DNA of 8,034 nucleotides, from NCBI GenBank assembly GCA_009992615.1, contig JAACVA010000216.1, positions 1-8,034 of the forward strand, written 5' to 3'. Within the stretch, counting starts at the first letter, position 1. The number at the start of each line of letters is the position of its first letter. Source of the DNA: Rhodobacterales bacterium (GTDB lineage: Bacteria > Pseudomonadota > Alphaproteobacteria > Rhodobacterales > Rhodobacteraceae). The notes below the pieces were generated by a model that had not been told where the DNA came from, made no database searches, and saw nothing but the letters and a program-made list of their open reading frames with translations. Position numbers and translations under genes: made by a program. Shown in pieces: positions 5,960-8,034 of this stretch.

Positions 5960-5987
5960 TTGATCTTGGCCCGCCACCTGTTATGAC
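5960..5987 (+). promoter_or_regulatory. Predicted tkt promoter
   Basis: TTGATC (5960-5965), 16 bases, then TATGAC (5982-5987); each hexamer matches the sigma-70 consensus at four positions. A start near 5994 would give a leader of about 32 bases carrying AAAGGA (6012-6017). Confidence 0.4.
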
Positions 5988-6025
5988 CCATGCAACCGAA
6001 CGAGAGCCGCCAAAGGACATCTGCC

Positions 6026-8034
6026 ATGGACATCGCCGCCCTGCGCGCCACCGCGCCCGACCATTGGAACCGCGCCGCCGCCTTGCGGATGTTGGCCATG
6101 GATGCCGTCGCCGCCGCGAAATCCGGCCACAGCGGAATGCCGATGGGCATGGCCGATGTCGCCACGGTGTTGTATTCGCGCCACCTGAAATTCAGCGCCG
6201 CCAACCCCGACTGGCCCGACCGCGACCGGTTCATCCTGTCGGCGGGCCATGGATCAATGCTGTTGTACGGGCTGCTGCACCTGACCGGCTATGCCGACAT
6301 GACGCTGGAGCAGATCAGGAATTTTCGTCAATGGGGTGCGATCACAGCGGGCCACCCCGAATATGGCCATGCCAAGGGGATAGAAACCACCACCGGGCCA
6401 CTGGGCCAGGGCATTGCCAATTCGGTCGGATTTGCCATCGCCGAAGAGGCACTGCGCGCGCGGTTCGGCAAGACGATCATTGACCACCACACCTATGTCA
6501 TCGCCGGCGACGGATGCCTGATGGAAGGGATCAGCCAAGAGGCGATCGCGCTGGCCGGACACCAGAAGCTGGGCAAGCTGGTGGTATTCTGGGACAACAA
6601 CAATATCACCATTGACGGCCCGGTCAGCCTGTCTGACAGCACCGACCAGATGGCGCGCTTTGCTGCGTCGGGCTGGCATGTGCAGGCAATTGATGGCCAT
6701 GACCCAGAGATGATCGACGCCGCAATCGACGCGGCCAAGACCGATCCGCGCCCTTCGATGATTGCCTGCAAGACCCACATCGCCCTGGGCAGTTCGGCGC
6801 AGGACACCTCGAAAGGCCACGGTGCGCTGACCGATCCGGCGCTGATCGCCGCGACGCGCGAAGCCTATGGGTGGCCCTACCCGCCGTTCGAAATTCCGGC
6901 AGACATCAAGACATGGTGGGAAGGCGTGGGCCAGCGCGGCGATGCCACCTTTGCCGATTGGCAGGGCCGGCTGGGCGGCCTCAGCGACAGCCGTCAGGCG
7001 TTGTTCAACCGGATGATGGCCGGCGAGATGCCGCGCAAGCTGGGCAGCACGATCCGCGCCCTGAAAAAGCAGCTGAGTGACAGCCAGCCAAAGGTCGCCA
7101 CCCGCAAGTCCAGCGAGATGGTGCTTGAGGTGGTCAATCCGATCATGCCCGAAACCCTGGGCGGGTCGGCCGACCTGACCGGCAGCAACAACACCCTGAC
7201 CAAGGGCCTCGGCACCTTTGCGCCCGACAGCCGCGATGGGCGATACATCTATTACGGCATCCGCGAACATGGCATGGCGGCGGCAATGAACGGCATTGTG
7301 CTGCACGGCGGAGTGCGGCCCTATGGCGGCACCTTCATGTGTTTCACCGATTATGCGCGCGGTGCGATGCGCCTGTCGGCGCTGATGGGCGCGCCGGTGA
7401 TCTATGTGATGACCCACGATTCGATCGGCCTGGGCGAGGATGGCCCGACGCACCAGCCTGTCGAACACCTGGCGATGCTGCGGGCCACCCCCAACACCCA
7501 TGTGTTCCGCCCGGCCGACAGCATTGAAACCGCCGAGGCATGGGAACTGGCCCTGACCGCCACGCGCACGCCATCGGTGCTGTGCCTGTCGCGCCAGAAC
7601 TTGCCCACGGTGCGCACAGAGCACAAGGCCAACAACCTGACCGCCCGCGGTGCCTATGTTCTGGCCGAGGCGACGGGCAAACGTCAGGCGATCCTGATGG
7701 CCACAGGCAGCGAAGTGTCGGTGGCGCTTGCCGCGCGCGATCTGCTGCAAAGCGTCGGTATCGGCACGCGCGTCGTGTCCTTTCCCTGCTGGGAGCTGTT
7801 CGAGGAACAGGACGAAGCCTATCGCCGAAAGGTTCTGCCCGCAGGTCCGGTGCGCGTGGCGATCGAGGCCGGCATCCGGTTCGGCTGGGACCGCTGGCTG
7901 TTTGGCGAGCGGGGCCGCCGCGAAAAGGCCGGTTTCATCGGGATGCACGATTTCGGCGCCTCGGCCCCGGCCGAAATCCTGTTCGAAAAGCTGGGCATCA
8001 CCGCCGAGGCAACGGCAAGCAAGGTCAAGGATCT
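6026..8034 (+). CDS. tkt: Transketolase, nearly complete, cut by window edge
   Basis: The frame is open for 669 codons to the edge. Transketolases are usually about 660-675 residues, so only a few C-terminal residues and the stop are missing. The thiamine-diphosphate enzyme moves two-carbon ketol units between sugar phosphates in the pentose phosphate (and, where present, Calvin) pathways in the cytoplasm. Visible signatures are KSGHSGMPMG (32-41, His35), LSAGHGSMLLY (71-81, His75), HPE...TTGPLGQG, the cofactor and metal motif GDGCLMEG (161-168) with WDNNN (189-193), and IREHGMAAAMNG with the catalytic glutamate at 414. GLGEDGPTHQPVEHLAMLR in the pyrimidine-binding domain and the C-terminal domain with SFPCWELFEEQ follow. 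The ATG has AAAGGA eight bases upstream. I saw no frameshift. A 564-codon open frame on the opposite strand is a shadow of this gene. Confidence 0.97.
   Translation, partial: MDIAALRATAPDHWNRAAALRMLAMDAVAAAKSGHSGMPMGMADVATVLYSRHLKFSAANPDWPDRDRFILSAGHGSMLLYGLLHLTGYADMTLEQIRNFRQWGAITAGHPEYGHAKGIETTTGPLGQGIANSVGFAIAEEALRARFGKTIIDHHTYVIAGDGCLMEGISQEAIALAGHQKLGKLVVFWDNNNITIDGPVSLSDSTDQMARFAASGWHVQAIDGHDPEMIDAAIDAAKTDPRPSMIACKTHIALGSSAQDTSKGHGALTDPALIAATREAYGWPYPPFEIPADIKTWWEGVGQRGDATFADWQGRLGGLSDSRQALFNRMMAGEMPRKLGSTIRALKKQLSDSQPKVATRKSSEMVLEVVNPIMPETLGGSADLTGSNNTLTKGLGTFAPDSRDGRYIYYGIREHGMAAAMNGIVLHGGVRPYGGTFMCFTDYARGAMRLSALMGAPVIYVMTHDSIGLGEDGPTHQPVEHLAMLRATPNTHVFRPADSIETAEAWELALTATRTPSVLCLSRQNLPTVRTEHKANNLTARGAYVLAEATGKRQAILMATGSEVSVALAARDLLQSVGIGTRVVSFPCWELFEEQDEAYRRKVLPAGPVRVAIEAGIRFGWDRWLFGERGRREKAGFIGMHDFGASAPAEILFEKLGITAEATASKVKD

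Noticed and set aside
5807..6025. Possible 6S RNA gene next to zapA, as in many proteobacteria
   Set aside because: 6S RNA is usually downstream of zapA, and this gap is upstream. I could not find the long interrupted helix with a central bubble that 6S RNA requires.
6254..7948. 564-codon open frame on the minus strand across tkt
   Set aside because: It lies wholly opposite a clear transketolase gene, has a His/Arg/Gly-rich composition typical of GC-rich antisense frames, and shows no recognisable domain.

Overview
The window looks like chromosomal DNA of a marine or freshwater alphaproteobacterium of the Rhodobacteraceae (Roseobacter/Paracoccus/Rhodobacter relatives). The evidence is the high GC with strongly GC-ending codons, Rhodobacteraceae-like protein sequences throughout, the compact purL, bolA, monothiol glutaredoxin order, and the zapA pair divergent from a transketolase gene. 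This is a recognition-based assignment; no search was run. All genes appear to be core or housekeeping. I see no insertion sequence, phage gene, tRNA, rRNA or CRISPR array.

Layout. (1) 1-435, minus: the first 145 codons of a fused indolepyruvate ferredoxin oxidoreductase. It is divergent from a LysR-type regulator at 592-1485. The 156-bp gap holds a perfect 7+7 inverted repeat lying between the -35 and -10 of the best oxidoreductase promoter, and a second, related dyad just before the lysR start codon. (2) 1478-1826: the lysR stop codon lies in the first unit of a heptanucleotide tandem repeat (GGCAGTA, about 5.6 copies). The gap then holds a perfect dyad, a promoter-like pair, a predicted 5' hairpin, an unpaired CCUCCC stretch and a textbook terminator. 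Together these suggest an unannotated small RNA of about 86 nt at 1624-1709. (3) 1827-4001: purL. (4) 4134-4857: a tight three-gene unit with its own promoter-like sequence, made of bolA, a 42-codon single-membrane-span microprotein gene and grxD. The genes are joined by GTGA and ATGA overlaps, and the unit ends in a 16-bp hairpin. (5) 4939-5806, minus: zauP and zapA, a coiled-coil pair acting at the division ring, overlapping by 8 bp. They converge on grxD and diverge from tkt. (6) 6026-8034: transketolase, running off the right edge a few codons before its expected end.

How the genes work together. The LysR protein is the obvious candidate regulator of the oxidoreductase. BolA and CGFS glutaredoxins form [2Fe-2S]-bridged complexes, so their coupling suits iron-sulfur or iron-status work, and the membrane microprotein between them is the least explained part of that unit. 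ZapA and the upstream coiled-coil protein probably act together on FtsZ. PurL (purine synthesis) and Tkt (pentose phosphate supply) are metabolic neighbours with no visible joint regulation.

The least ordinary signals are the putative sRNA, the 42-aa ORF, and the palindrome sitting inside the oxidoreductase promoter. I found no clear sign of a wholly new multi-gene system.
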